DNA of 64,000 nucleotides, from assembly GCF_001269655.1 (NCBI RefSeq), contig NZ_LHVE01000014.1, forward strand, positions 372,001 through 436,000. Direction: 5' to 3'. Position numbers and translations under genes: made by a program. Under the pieces are notes generated by a model. It did no database searches. It was not told the DNA's origin and was given only the letters and a program-made list of their open reading frames with translations. The stretch's first letter is position 1, and the number at the start of each line of letters is the position of its first letter. This DNA comes from Pseudomonas thivervalensis. Its GTDB lineage: Bacteria > Pseudomonadota > Gammaproteobacteria > Pseudomonadales > Pseudomonadaceae. Below are positions 16,543 through 24,083 of this stretch, piece after piece.

Positions 16543-17187
16543 ATGGATAGAGGTCCTCACCTCACCCTGCGCCAGCATTTCGTGTCGGTGACGGCGCTGC
16601 TGGGCTGGGCGGGGCTGGGTATCCAGTTGTATCTGATTTTGCTGGGCCGCTGGGAATTGGGCGCAAGCCTGCTGGGCGGGCTGATGAGTTTCTTCAGCTT
16701 TTTCACGGTGCTGACCAACCTGTTGGTGGCGGTGGTCCTGACCTGGGAGCTGAGCCCTCGCCCCTCCCCGGCCCGACGCTGGTTCCTGCTGCCCAGCGTA
16801 CGCAGCGGCGTCGCCGTGAGCATCGCCCTGGTCAGCCTGGCCTACAACCTGCTGCTGCGCCATCTCTGGCAGCCCGAAGGCTGGCAGTTCGTGGCCGACG
16901 AATTACTGCATGACGTGGTGCCCGTGCTGTACATCGCCTATTGGTGGCGGTGCGTGCCCAAAGGCTGCTTGCGCCTGGGGCACATCGGGCTGTGGATGAT
17001 CTACCCCTTGGTTTATTTCGCCTATGTCCTGTTGCGGGGGGATTTGCTGGCGGCCTACCCCTACCCTTTCATCGACGTGGCGAGCCTGGGTTATCCACAG
17101 GTGTTCATCAATGCCGGGGGGATATTGGTGGGGTTTGTCGGGATTGCGTTGGGGGTGGTGGGGGTGGATCGGTGGTTGGGACGATGA
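16543..17187 (+). CDS. Pr6Pr family membrane protein
   Basis: Integral membrane protein of 214 residues with about six hydrophobic helices. They include LLGWAGLGIQLYLILL, FFSFFTVLTNLLVAVVL, SIALVSLAYNLLL, LHDVVPVLYIAYWW, GLWMIYPLVYFAYVLLRG and GGILVGFVGIALGVVGV. The FFTVLTN and LLHDVVP motifs and the GDLLAAYPYPFIDV stretch fit the bacterial Pr6Pr (FAR-17a/AIG1-like) family, whose function is unknown. It starts at ATG 16543. A GTG two codons upstream is an alternative. It lies 12 bp after the VF530 gene and is probably co-transcribed. Confidence 0.75.
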   Translation: MDRGPHLTLRQHFVSVTALLGWAGLGIQLYLILLGRWELGASLLGGLMSFFSFFTVLTNLLVAVVLTWELSPRPSPARRWFLLPSVRSGVAVSIALVSLAYNLLLRHLWQPEGWQFVADELLHDVVPVLYIAYWWRCVPKGCLRLGHIGLWMIYPLVYFAYVLLRGDLLAAYPYPFIDVASLGYPQVFINAGGILVGFVGIALGVVGVDRWLGR

Positions 17188-17213
17188 TCGGTTGAAGCCT
17201 TGTGAGATGCCCT

Positions 17214-17382
17214 GTGGCGAGGGAGCTTGCTCCCGCTGGGCTGCGCCTGTAGGAGCTGTCGAGTGCAACGAGGCTGCGATCTTGTCCCAGACAATTGAGT
17301 CGTAAGCGAAAGAGCAAGATCAAAAGATCGCAGGCTTCGCCAGCTCCTACAGAGCCCAGCGGGAGCAAGCTCCCTCGCCACA
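17214..17382. repeat. Nested repeat: REP doublet with an inserted long palindrome
   Basis: Outer REP arms of the GTGGCGAGGGAGC family lie at 17214-17238 and about 17358-17382. Between them sits a complete TGTAGGAGCTG-type element at 17248-17351. The same arrangement recurs at 40426-40588, 45164-45331 and 50236-50397. It separates two convergent genes. Confidence 0.9.
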
Positions 17383-17407
17383 GGGATTGTGTGTTCACAA
17401 GTGGATA

Positions 17408-17617
17408 TCAGCGCCTTACCGGCAACATCCACACCAACCCACTGGCCTTGGCCCGTTCATGACACAACGCCAAGACCCCGCGGCGCTCGTCGTTGTCCAT
17501 CCGGCTCCACCGGGTGATTTCCGCCACGGTGCGTTGGCAGCCGGTGCAGATGTCCTCATCGTCCAGCGCGCAGATATTCACGCAGGGCGAAGGTACCGGG
17601 CGTTCAGGGGCACTCAT
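17408..17617 (-). CDS. DUF1289 domain-containing protein
   Basis: Small protein of 69 residues. The four-cysteine pattern is PCVNIC (positions 12 and 16) and ICTGCQRT, followed by EITRWSRMDNDERR. That is the DUF1289 (Fe-S-like) signature. The molecular role is unknown. Its ATG overlaps the stop of the gamma carbonic anhydrase gene (ATGA), so the two are translationally coupled. Confidence 0.88.
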   Translation of the reverse strand: MSAPERPVPSPCVNICALDDEDICTGCQRTVAEITRWSRMDNDERRGVLALCHERAKASGLVWMLPVRR

Positions 17618-18138
17618 GCTTCCTGCTCGACCAGATCGCGGGCGTAGCGCTGGGCGTTGTGCACATAGTGCGCCGCGCTGGCCACGAGCATGTTCTTCTG
17701 GGCTTCGGTCAACTCACGCACCACCTTGCCGGGCGAGCCCATCACCAGCGAGCCGTCGGGAATCTCCTTGTTCTCGCCGATCAGCGCGTTGGCGCCGATG
17801 ATGCAGTGCTTGCCGATCTTCGCACCGTTGAGGATCACTGCGTTGATGCCAATGAGGCTGTAGTCGCCCACCGTACAGCCATGAAGCATGGCGTTGTGGC
17901 CAATGGTCACGCCGGTGCCGATGGTCAGTGGATAGCCCATGTCGGTGTGCATCACCGTGCCGTCCTGCACATTGCTGTCCTTACCGATCAGGATCAGTTC
18001 GTTGTCGCCCCGCAGCACGGCGTTGAACCAGACATTGGCGCCCTCTTCGAGGCGGACCTTGCCCACCAGCGTGGCGTTGGGCGCGACCCAGCTCTTTGGG
18101 TGGGTTTCGACACGGGCATCGCCCAGGCGGTATTTCAT
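17614..18138 (-). CDS. Gamma carbonic anhydrase family protein (YrdA-like)
   Basis: Left-handed beta-helix hexapeptide protein of 174 residues. Hexapeptide turns run from about residue 15 to 145 (VGKVRLEEGANVWFNAV, IGTGVTIGHNAMLHGC, IGANALIGENKEIPDG). The putative zinc ligands are the histidines in HTDMGYP, IGHNAML and LHGC, with RGD in VLRGDNE nearby. The family includes active gamma carbonic anhydrases and E. coli YrdA, for which activity is uncertain. The ATG at 18138 gives the expected length. A longer frame lacks homology. Confidence 0.88.
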   Translation of the reverse strand: MKYRLGDARVETHPKSWVAPNATLVGKVRLEEGANVWFNAVLRGDNELILIGKDSNVQDGTVMHTDMGYPLTIGTGVTIGHNAMLHGCTVGDYSLIGINAVILNGAKIGKHCIIGANALIGENKEIPDGSLVMGSPGKVVRELTEAQKNMLVASAAHYVHNAQRYARDLVEQEA

Positions 18139-18154
18139 GGGAATCCTCGGGGCA

Positions 18155-18754
18155 TCAGGTATTGATGAAACTCTTGGGCGGGGTGTGCAAGTCGATTTCG
18201 GCGTCGTACAGCAGGTTGACCAACTCAACGATCATGATCGCCGTCAGCCCCCAGATCTTGTACCCCTCGAAACGATAGCTGGGCACGTACCAGCTGCAGC
18301 CCTGGTAATCGATCCGGTGCGTGTGTTCGCGCGGATCCTTGCGGAAGAACTCCAGCGGCACGCTGAACACCGCCGCGATCTCGGCATCGTTGGCCCGGTA
18401 TTCGACGTAGTCCGGAATCACCCCGACATACGGCGTGACCTTGATACCGTGCAGCGAGATCAGCGGGCTGAGGGGGCCGATCACTTCCACCAGACCGGGC
18501 GGCAGGCCGATTTCTTCCTCGGCTTCGCGCAGGGCGGTGAAGATCAGGTCCGGGTCTTCCGGGTCGCGACGCCCACCGGGGAACGCCACTTCGCCGCCAT
18601 GGGTCGAGAGCCCGCTGGCGCGCAGGGTCAGTACCAGCTCCGGTTCATCACTGCGGGTGATCGGCACCAGTACCGCGGCTTCAGGGAAACGTTGGTCAGC
18701 CTGCAGATCGTGCGGGGTATGGTTGCTTACTCGATGCAGTAGCTCGTCCAGCAT
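18155..18754 (-). CDS. CoA pyrophosphatase, NUDIX family (NudL/YeaB-like)
   Basis: NUDIX hydrolase of 199 residues predicted to cleave CoA to phosphopantetheine and ADP. The UPF0035 lead motif LTLRASGLSTHGGEVAFPG (residues about 42-60) runs directly into a NUDIX box GGRRDPEDPDLIFTALREA followed by EEEIGL. It is co-directional with the carbonic anhydrase and DUF1289 genes, with a 16-bp gap. It is transcribed away from the second NUDIX gene at 18901. Confidence 0.9.
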   Translation of the reverse strand: MLDELLHRVSNHTPHDLQADQRFPEAAVLVPITRSDEPELVLTLRASGLSTHGGEVAFPGGRRDPEDPDLIFTALREAEEEIGLPPGLVEVIGPLSPLISLHGIKVTPYVGVIPDYVEYRANDAEIAAVFSVPLEFFRKDPREHTHRIDYQGCSWYVPSYRFEGYKIWGLTAIMIVELVNLLYDAEIDLHTPPKSFINT

Positions 18755-18900
18755 GAGACTTCTCGATTTATTCGCTACCTTGCATCATGCACCAATCATT
18801 CAAGCGGCCCAAGCCCCGTACCGCGTCGTGTCGCGAAACGACAACTTGCCGACACCGGCCCGCGCACGCCAAGATAGGCGCAGCATTCAGGAACCCAAGC

Positions 18901-19452
18901 ATGAAATTCTGCAGCCAGTGCGGTAACCCGGTGACCCAGCGCATACCCGAAGGCGACTCGCGCCTGCGCTTTGTCTGCGACACCTGCCACGCCATCCATT
19001 ACCAGAACCCCAACATCGTGGCCGGTTGCGTACCGACCTGGGGCAGTAAGGTGTTGTTGTGCCGGCGCGCCATCGAGCCGCGGCGCGGCTACTGGACGCT
19101 GCCGGCGGGCTTCATGGAAAACGGCGAGACCATCGAACAGGCCGCCGTGCGCGAAACCGCGGAAGAGGCCTGCGCCCGGGTGCGAAACTTGAGCATCTAT
19201 ACGCTGATTGACGTACCGCACATCAGCCAGGTACATGTATTCTTCCGCGCCGAACTGGTGGACGAGGATTTCGCCGCCGGACCCGAAAGCCTGGAGGTGA
19301 AGTTATTCGAAGAAGCGGACGTTCCCTGGGACGAGCTGGCTTTCCGCACGGTGGGCCGCACCCTGGAATATTTCTACGCCGACCGCCGGGCCGAGGATTA
19401 CCCGGTGCGATCCGAATCGATCCCGCCGCTGGCTCAGCCTGCCAACACCTGA
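18901..19452 (+). CDS. NUDIX hydrolase with N-terminal zinc ribbon
   Basis: Protein of 183 residues. A zinc ribbon at residues 1-35 carries CSQCGNP and CDTCHAI. It is followed by a NUDIX fold with GYWTLPAGFMENGETIEQA, ETAEEACARV as the NUDIX helix. This arrangement resembles NudC and ADP-ribose pyrophosphatase-type enzymes, but the substrate cannot be fixed. The NUDIX box has EEACA where EExG is typical. The ATG at 18901 begins the ribbon directly. An upstream start would place unrelated sequence before it. Confidence 0.82.
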   Translation: MKFCSQCGNPVTQRIPEGDSRLRFVCDTCHAIHYQNPNIVAGCVPTWGSKVLLCRRAIEPRRGYWTLPAGFMENGETIEQAAVRETAEEACARVRNLSIYTLIDVPHISQVHVFFRAELVDEDFAAGPESLEVKLFEEADVPWDELAFRTVGRTLEYFYADRRAEDYPVRSESIPPLAQPANT

Positions 19453-19503
19453 AAAAACCAATTAAATAAATATAGCCGCGACACCTCTAGGGATACCGTT
19501 TCA

Positions 19504-20010
19504 ATGCGCTGGTTGCTTGTCCTGTTCTGCTTGTCGTTCACCGCTGTGTCCCAGGCCGCCGCCGTGGGAACCTACAATGGCAAGGTCATCGAAAAAGTGC
19601 TGGTGCTCAAGTCCGCCCATCAATTGCAATTGATCAACGACGGCAAGCCCCTCAAGACCTATCGCATCTCCCTGGGCAAGGGCGCCAAGAAAGGCCCCAA
19701 GCTGATAGAAGGCGACAAACGCACCCCGGAAGGTTTCTATTGGCTGGACTGGCGCAAGACCAGCGACCGCTTCTACCTGTCGATGCACATTTCCTACCCC
19801 AACATCAGCGACGCCGCCCGCGCCCGCCGCGAAGGGGTGGAGCCGGGGGGCATGATCATGATCCACGGCACGCCGGATTCGGAAGAGAACCCTGAGCAGT
19901 TGTTCCATACGCTGGACTGGACCGACGGCTGCATCGCCATGCGCAACGTGGACATGCGCGAAGTCTGGAACCTGGTGCCGGATGGGACAATGATCGAAAT
20001 CCGTCCGTAG
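19504..20010 (+). CDS. L,D-transpeptidase family protein (YkuD domain)
   Basis: Exported protein of 168 residues with signal peptide MRWLLVLFCLSFTAVSQA. The YkuD catalytic motif is intact: His121 in MIMIHGTPDS and Cys143 in DWTDGCIAMRN. Such enzymes crosslink peptidoglycan or attach proteins to it. The small size, with no extra binding domain, fits the ErfK-like single-domain group. It is 51 bp downstream of the NUDIX gene on the same strand. Confidence 0.88.
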   Translation: MRWLLVLFCLSFTAVSQAAAVGTYNGKVIEKVLVLKSAHQLQLINDGKPLKTYRISLGKGAKKGPKLIEGDKRTPEGFYWLDWRKTSDRFYLSMHISYPNISDAARARREGVEPGGMIMIHGTPDSEENPEQLFHTLDWTDGCIAMRNVDMREVWNLVPDGTMIEIRP

Positions 20011-20039
20011 CACCCTTTTCTTGCGGCTGAGTTGCGCTC

Positions 20040-20173
20040 TGTAGGAGCTGTCGAGTGCAACGAGGCTGCGATCTTGTCCCAGGCAGTTGAGTCGCAAGCG
20101 AAACATCAAGATCAAAAGATCGCAGGCTTCGCCAGCTCCTACAGAGCCCAGCGGGGATAAATCCCCTCGCCAC
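20040..20173. repeat. Long palindromic element plus diverged half REP
   Basis: TGTAGGAGCTG-type element at 20040-20144 followed by a variant REP arm GGGGATAAATCCCCTCGCCA at 20153-20172. It lies in the 373-bp gap before the first toxin-like gene. The remaining gap (20174-20383) carries TTTTGTTACAAG, which is matched upstream of the second copy. Confidence 0.8.
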
Positions 20174-20383
20174 AAGGGATGGTGTCGATCAGTCTTTTGT
20201 TACAAGTCCAGGCATCGCAACGCAATCCCCCTCCCCAGCCTTGATCTACCCTCAGAACTGATGCGGGTTTCAGATCGTTCAGCCCCGCAGACCCCAAAGT
20301 GAGAGGTGTCACGTCGAAGCATAGGCAGTCATGACGTATGTGATTCGACAGGGCTTCACCGTTCAAAGATAAGGCATCCAATC

Positions 20384-21457
20384 ATGACAACCCATAACAA
20401 CTTCATACGGATGACTGCTGTCGCGGCAGTGATGTTCACAGGTGTGTGGCAACCGGGCGCCGACGCCTGGGGAGCCGATGGAAAAGAGGAGGCGTGGTAT
20501 AGAGCCTGGCTTCAGGTCACGGCGGATCCAAGCGTGGATATCCACAAAACCATGCCCTTGTTGCGCTGGCGTACCGACATGGAAACGCTCTACCGAGGGG
20601 ATACGACAGGTCAGGGCCTCAGTGCCTTCGATAAGGGGCTGTTGCCCAAAGCCGTGGGCAATCCCGAGGAACAATGGGGGTACGACTGGATCACCCACGC
20701 GAGCGGAAGCGCAGGGACGGTGTTCAGCAGCACAACGCGCAGTCTGGTCTGGGCCCAACACTACGCCACCGAGTGGGTGTACGAGTTCACTGCCCCCCAT
20801 GGCGTTGACCAGGTGCAATCGGGAGGGCCCTTTCCAAAAGATCAGGAAATCAGCTTCCCGGGCGGGGTCAAGGGACACTTCATCAAGCAAGCCTGCCACA
20901 AAGACAATCTTGCCAAATGCAGGCCAAACCCAAACTACCGAGAACCCACCGGCCGCGAGATGATGCAGGACGTCGCCGCGATTTCCATCGACTGGAGCCG
21001 GCTGACGCCTCCAGTGGGGCTGGCATGGATAACGACCAAACAATCCGTCTGGGCAGTCGGCTCTACGACGATCAACCCCGTGCAGGGAGCGGATGCGCTT
21101 AGCAATGGGTTACGGGGCTGGAACTCTTTGCCAGCGAAATTGGGATCAGTGAGGCGGCCGGAGTCTCCCCTGGCTCAATCGGTCGTTGTGGCATTTCGCG
21201 ACTATAGCGAAGCCAAGCTCTGGGCCACCCAGGAAGCCTCGAACGGCGGCTGGGTCTATGAAGTCAGGTCCAACACCGTGGCGGTGGATTTATCGGTACC
21301 TAATGCGGGTTCCCGTGAAGGCGCCTTCGCGTTCATCGGCGGTATCAAGGGAGGCCTGTTGATGAACGCCCGTCGTTTCGAGAAAGGCGTGAGTGAACCG
21401 GTCGAGTGCATTGGCATAGAAAAAGAAGTTTGCCGGCGCGAAAACATCCACCAATAG
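20384..21457 (+). CDS. Secreted ADP-ribosyltransferase-like toxin, copy 1 (enterotoxin A/pertussis S1-like)
   Basis: Exported protein of 357 residues. The signal peptide is about 1-28, ending PGADA. The N-terminal half shows, in order, the signature of R-S-E mono-ADP-ribosyltransferases. There is an Arg motif LYRGDTTGQG (Arg71) followed by GLLP, an STS-like motif TVFSSTTR (115-118), and PKDQEISFPGGV (Asp153, Glu155), which lines up with the EQEVSALGGIP region of cholera toxin A. Residues 220-357 look like a second, degenerate copy. Cys171/Cys179 and Cys342/Cys350 close each half with equal spacing. No B subunit or immunity gene is adjacent. The ATG at 20384 has AAGG upstream. Function is inferred from motifs by eye. 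Confidence 0.7.
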   Translation: MTTHNNFIRMTAVAAVMFTGVWQPGADAWGADGKEEAWYRAWLQVTADPSVDIHKTMPLLRWRTDMETLYRGDTTGQGLSAFDKGLLPKAVGNPEEQWGYDWITHASGSAGTVFSSTTRSLVWAQHYATEWVYEFTAPHGVDQVQSGGPFPKDQEISFPGGVKGHFIKQACHKDNLAKCRPNPNYREPTGREMMQDVAAISIDWSRLTPPVGLAWITTKQSVWAVGSTTINPVQGADALSNGLRGWNSLPAKLGSVRRPESPLAQSVVVAFRDYSEAKLWATQEASNGGWVYEVRSNTVAVDLSVPNAGSREGAFAFIGGIKGGLLMNARRFEKGVSEPVECIGIEKEVCRRENIHQ

Positions 21458-21520
21458 TTTTCCGGCCTCTCCGTGCAGGCAGGTGGGTTGAGGCTGTTGA
21501 CTCGAAGCTTGTGTGAACCT

Positions 21521-21549
21521 GTGTGAGGAAGCTTGCTCCCTCACCACAG
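21521..21549. repeat. Single degenerate REP between the toxin copies
   Basis: GTGTGAGGAAGCTTGCTCCC followed by TCACCACAG is a single diverged REP palindrome of the GTGGCGAGGGAGC family. It sits about 15 bp before CTTGTTACAAG, as the half REP does upstream of copy 1, so REPs mark the left border of both repeat units. Confidence 0.7.
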
Positions 21550-21617
21550 GGGTCAGCCTCTTGTTACAAGCCCAGGAACCGGACAGGGCTTCACCGTTCC
21601 AGATAAGGCATCCAATC

Positions 21618-22691
21618 ATGACAACCAATAACAACTTCATACGGGTGACTGCTGTCGCGGCAGTGGTGTTCGCAGGTGTGTGGCAACCGGGCGCAGATGC
21701 GTGGGGGGCCGATGGAAAAGAGGAGCCGTGGTATACCGCCTGGCTTCAGGTCACGGCGGATCCAAGCGTGGATATCCGCAAGACCACGCCCTCGTTGCGC
21801 TGGCGTACCGACATGGACACGCTCTACCGGGGCGATACGACGGGTCAGGGCCTCAGTGCCTTCACGCAGGGGCTGTTGCCCAAAGCCGATGGCACTCCCG
21901 TGGAGCAATGGGGGTACGACTGGATCACCCACGCGAGCGGGAGCGCAGGGACGGTGTTCAGCAGCGCAACGCGCAATCAGCTCGTCGCCCAGCACTACGC
22001 CAGCGAGTGGGTGTACGAATTCAGGGCCCCCCACGGAATCGATCAGGTGCAATCGGGGGGGCCCTTTCCCGGTGAGGAGGAAATCAGCTTCCCGGGCGGG
22101 GTCAAGGCGCACTTTATCAAGCAGGCCTGCAAGGCACACAATCTTGCCGATTGCAGGACGAACCCAAACTACCGTGAGCCCACCGGCCAGGAGACAATGC
22201 GGGAGGTCGCTGTGATGGCCATCGACTGGAACCGGCTGACGCCTCGAGAGGGTTTGGCATGGGTAAAGTCCCAGCAATCCCTTTGGGCAGTCGGCTCTAC
22301 GAAGATCAACCCCGTCCAGGGCGCGGATGCGCTTACCAATGGGTTGCGGGGCTGGAGCTCTTTGCCACCGAACTTGAGGTTCGCGATGTATCAGGAGGAC
22401 CCTCTGGCGCAATCTATCGTTGTGGCATTTCGCGATTATAGCGAAGCCAAGCTCTGGGCCACCCAGGAAGCCTCGAACGGCGGCTGGGTCTATGAAGTCA
22501 GGCCCAACAGCGTGGCAGTGGATTTGTCGGTACGTAATGCAGGTTCCCGTGAAGGCGCCTTCGCGTTCATCGGCGGCATCAAGGGAGGCCTGTTGATGAA
22601 TGCCCGTCGTTTCGAGAAAGGCGTGAGTGAACCGGTCGAGTGCATTGGCATAGAAAAAGAAGTTTGCCGGCGCGAAAACATCCACCAATAG
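21618..22691 (+). CDS. Secreted ADP-ribosyltransferase-like toxin, copy 2
   Basis: Tandem paralogue of the preceding gene, also 357 residues, with near-identical signal peptide, Arg motif (LYRGDTTGQG, Arg71), FSSATR and C-terminal 70 residues. The acidic motif reads PGEEEISFPGG, so position 153 is Glu, giving the classical E-x-E, while copy 1 has Asp. Differences cluster at 81-95, 118-124, 150-155 and 255-265, mostly predicted loops. Cys171/Cys179 and Cys342/Cys350 are conserved. The ATG at 21618 is preceded by the same AAGGCATCCAATC leader as copy 1. The protein is probably secreted to the periplasm by Sec, and how it would leave the cell is unknown. Confidence 0.7.
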   Translation: MTTNNNFIRVTAVAAVVFAGVWQPGADAWGADGKEEPWYTAWLQVTADPSVDIRKTTPSLRWRTDMDTLYRGDTTGQGLSAFTQGLLPKADGTPVEQWGYDWITHASGSAGTVFSSATRNQLVAQHYASEWVYEFRAPHGIDQVQSGGPFPGEEEISFPGGVKAHFIKQACKAHNLADCRTNPNYREPTGQETMREVAVMAIDWNRLTPREGLAWVKSQQSLWAVGSTKINPVQGADALTNGLRGWSSLPPNLRFAMYQEDPLAQSIVVAFRDYSEAKLWATQEASNGGWVYEVRPNSVAVDLSVRNAGSREGAFAFIGGIKGGLLMNARRFEKGVSEPVECIGIEKEVCRRENIHQ

Positions 22692-22745
22692 TTTTCCAAT
22701 CCATCCAGCCGCGCATGCTGTTGCTCAAGGCTTGCGTGAATCACT

Positions 22746-22875
22746 GTGGCGAGGGAGCAAGCTCCCGCTGGGTTGCGCAGCAACCCCAAAGCAGGCGACT
22801 CAATCTGCCTGACACTCCGGGTTGTCGGGTTTAGGGCTGCTTCGCACCCCAGCGGGAGCTTGCTCCCTCGCCACA
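22746..22875. repeat. REP doublet (GTGGCGAGGGAGC family)
   Basis: Inverted REP pair following toxin copy 2 by 55 bp. The arms begin GTGGCGAGGGAGCAAGCTCC and end CTTGCTCCCTCGCCACA. It marks the right border of the toxin duplication. Confidence 0.88.
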
Positions 22876-22918
22876 GGATCGGTGTTTCACCGGGATTTTT
22901 GTGTTCGTCTTACGATTT

Positions 22919-23011
22919 ATCGCGAGCAGGCTCGCTCCCACAGCGGATTTGTGTTGTCCACAGAACGGGTGATCGACACCCGTCTCCTGTGGGAGCGAGC
23001 TTGATCGCGAT
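22919..23011. repeat. REP doublet (TGTGGGAGCGAGC family)
   Basis: Second-family inverted pair, ATCGCGAGCAGGCTCGCTCC and its counterpart TGTGGGAGCGAGCTTGATCG, about 45 bp apart. With the preceding doublet it fills the 339-bp gap between the toxin genes and the DUF6124 gene. Confidence 0.88.
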
Positions 23012-23030
23012 GAGGCCGGCACTTACTGCA

Positions 23031-23387
23031 TCAAGTCCGAAGCTCAACCCGGTCCAAGGCCTTGTTCGCCAGCAACGTCCCCAGCTCGATCATCTGTGCT
23101 ACCGCCAACGCCACATGTCGACGCGAACCGTCCAAGTCAAACATGAGGTCGCTAAGCACCGCATTGGCCGAGGCCAGGGTTTCGCTGAGGTTGGCTAGCA
23201 GGGCTTCGGTGTCGACGCTGTCCGATACGGTGAACAACTGCACAGAGGGTTTGGGTTCTGGTTCGCTGTCGTCGGGCTTGAGGTAATGGTCCATCGCGCG
23301 GTCGGCGGCTTCTTTCAGCTTGTCGGGGGCGTAGTCGCCGTAGGGGAAGGTGGAGGCGGGTTTTGGCGTGTCAGAATTATTTTTCAA
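23031..23387 (-). CDS. DUF6124 family protein
   Basis: Protein of 118 residues of a family known from Pseudomonas, function unknown. Visible features are an acidic, proline-rich N-terminal third (DTPKPASTFPYGDYAPD), the pattern KEAADRAMDHYLKP, and a helical C-terminal half (EALLANLSETLASANAVL, VALAVAQMIELGTLLANKAL). I choose TTG 23387 because a perfect AAGGAG lies six bases upstream and the conserved region follows at once. The longer open frame upstream overlaps a repeated 72-nt element. No membrane or signal sequence is seen. Confidence 0.75.
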   Translation of the reverse strand: MKNNSDTPKPASTFPYGDYAPDKLKEAADRAMDHYLKPDDSEPEPKPSVQLFTVSDSVDTEALLANLSETLASANAVLSDLMFDLDGSRRHVALAVAQMIELGTLLANKALDRVELRT

Positions 23388-23494
23388 TTGAAGCTCCTTT
23401 AATTTAATGGAGCCCAGGACAAAACGTCCGGGCCTGTTGCCCCTTGATTTTTTTCGGACGGTCAAACCCGGTCGCTGAATTGGCAGCGACACCC

Positions 23495-23566
23495 AAAGGC
23501 TAGGGCCCTCGCTTCCTAGGGACAACCTTAAAAACATGTCGGAAACTTCGGGGCGTCTGACAGACC
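23495..23566 (-). promoter_or_regulatory. Shared 72-nt element, copy A
   Basis: Closely matches 24807-24877 (copy B). Shared blocks are GGGACAACCTTAAAAAC, TGTCGGAAACTTCGGGG and TGTCTGACAGACC or CGTCTGACAGACC. Read on the minus strand it ends 108 nt before the DUF6124 start. Copy B ends about 102 nt before the start of the nucleotidyltransferase gene. The equal placement suggests a promoter or leader RNA. Confidence 0.55.
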
Positions 23567-23588
23567 CTGGGATGATCATTCACACAAC

Positions 23589-23613
23589 AAAAAACCGGCC
23601 TAGGCCGGTTTTT
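23589..23613. terminator. Rho-independent terminator
   Basis: Perfect stem CCGGCCTAGGCCGG flanked by AAAAAA and TTTTT. It follows the stop of the 23631-24083 gene by about 17 bp and ends the nucleotidyltransferase operon. Confidence 0.88.
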
Positions 23614-23630
23614 GAGGATGGCATTTGGGT

Positions 23631-24083
23631 TTACACAAACGCTGCACGCTGCTCAGCCTCATAATGCCGAGTCTGAAAAGGCAGAAGGGTTTGCACCTTC
23701 AAGCCAAGACCTTCATTCAGCCCCCAAGAGAGAGCAAGCTCATCACGGCGCTTGCGAAGCGCAACAGCGGTTTGTGAGGTTATGGCTTGCTTGGGTGTCG
23801 AGCGTAAAAATAGCTCAAGGGCTTTGAAGACTTCCAACGCACGACTGTCCGTGACACACGAAAATCGGGTGAGTCGTTCGAGCAGATACCCTGCACGACG
23901 CAGCTCGACCTCATCAGTGTGTTGACTCAGAAAAGCTTGAGCCGCGCTTATCAAGTCCAAGTTGGAGTACCAGACAGCTTTGGCGGCGCTGACGAGCGCA
24001 ACATCATCTGCGTGATCCAACGGGATTTTGACCAATGTGTCCAGAGCGGCTGAGAGGACGTGGCCGTTAGCAGGCTTCGCCAT
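23631..24083 (-). CDS. Unknown helical protein, partner of the nucleotidyltransferase
   Basis: Protein of 150 residues that I do not recognise. It appears fully helical, with repeated short helices (ALDTLVKIPLDHADDVALVSAAKAVW, read in two parts; LISAAQAFLSQHTDEVELRR; ALEVFKALELFLR) and an Arg/Lys-rich segment AVALRKRRDELALSWGL. No signal peptide or catalytic motif is apparent. The ATG at 24083 has TTGGAG upstream and overlaps the end of the nucleotidyltransferase gene by 17 bp, so both are made from one mRNA. The layout resembles two-gene toxin-antitoxin or abortive-infection modules, but that is inference. Confidence 0.65.
   Translation of the reverse strand: MAKPANGHVLSAALDTLVKIPLDHADDVALVSAAKAVWYSNLDLISAAQAFLSQHTDEVELRRAGYLLERLTRFSCVTDSRALEVFKALELFLRSTPKQAITSQTAVALRKRRDELALSWGLNEGLGLKVQTLLPFQTRHYEAEQRAAFV

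Noticed and set aside
22822..23004. Small ORFs containing ASSLATG or CSLATG peptides, seen in many gaps
   Set aside because: These peptides are translations of REP palindromes and recur wherever the repeat occurs.
20040..23011. Insertion sequence or prophage carrying the toxin genes
   Set aside because: No transposase, integrase, phage gene or target-site duplication was seen. REP elements explain the repeats at the borders.
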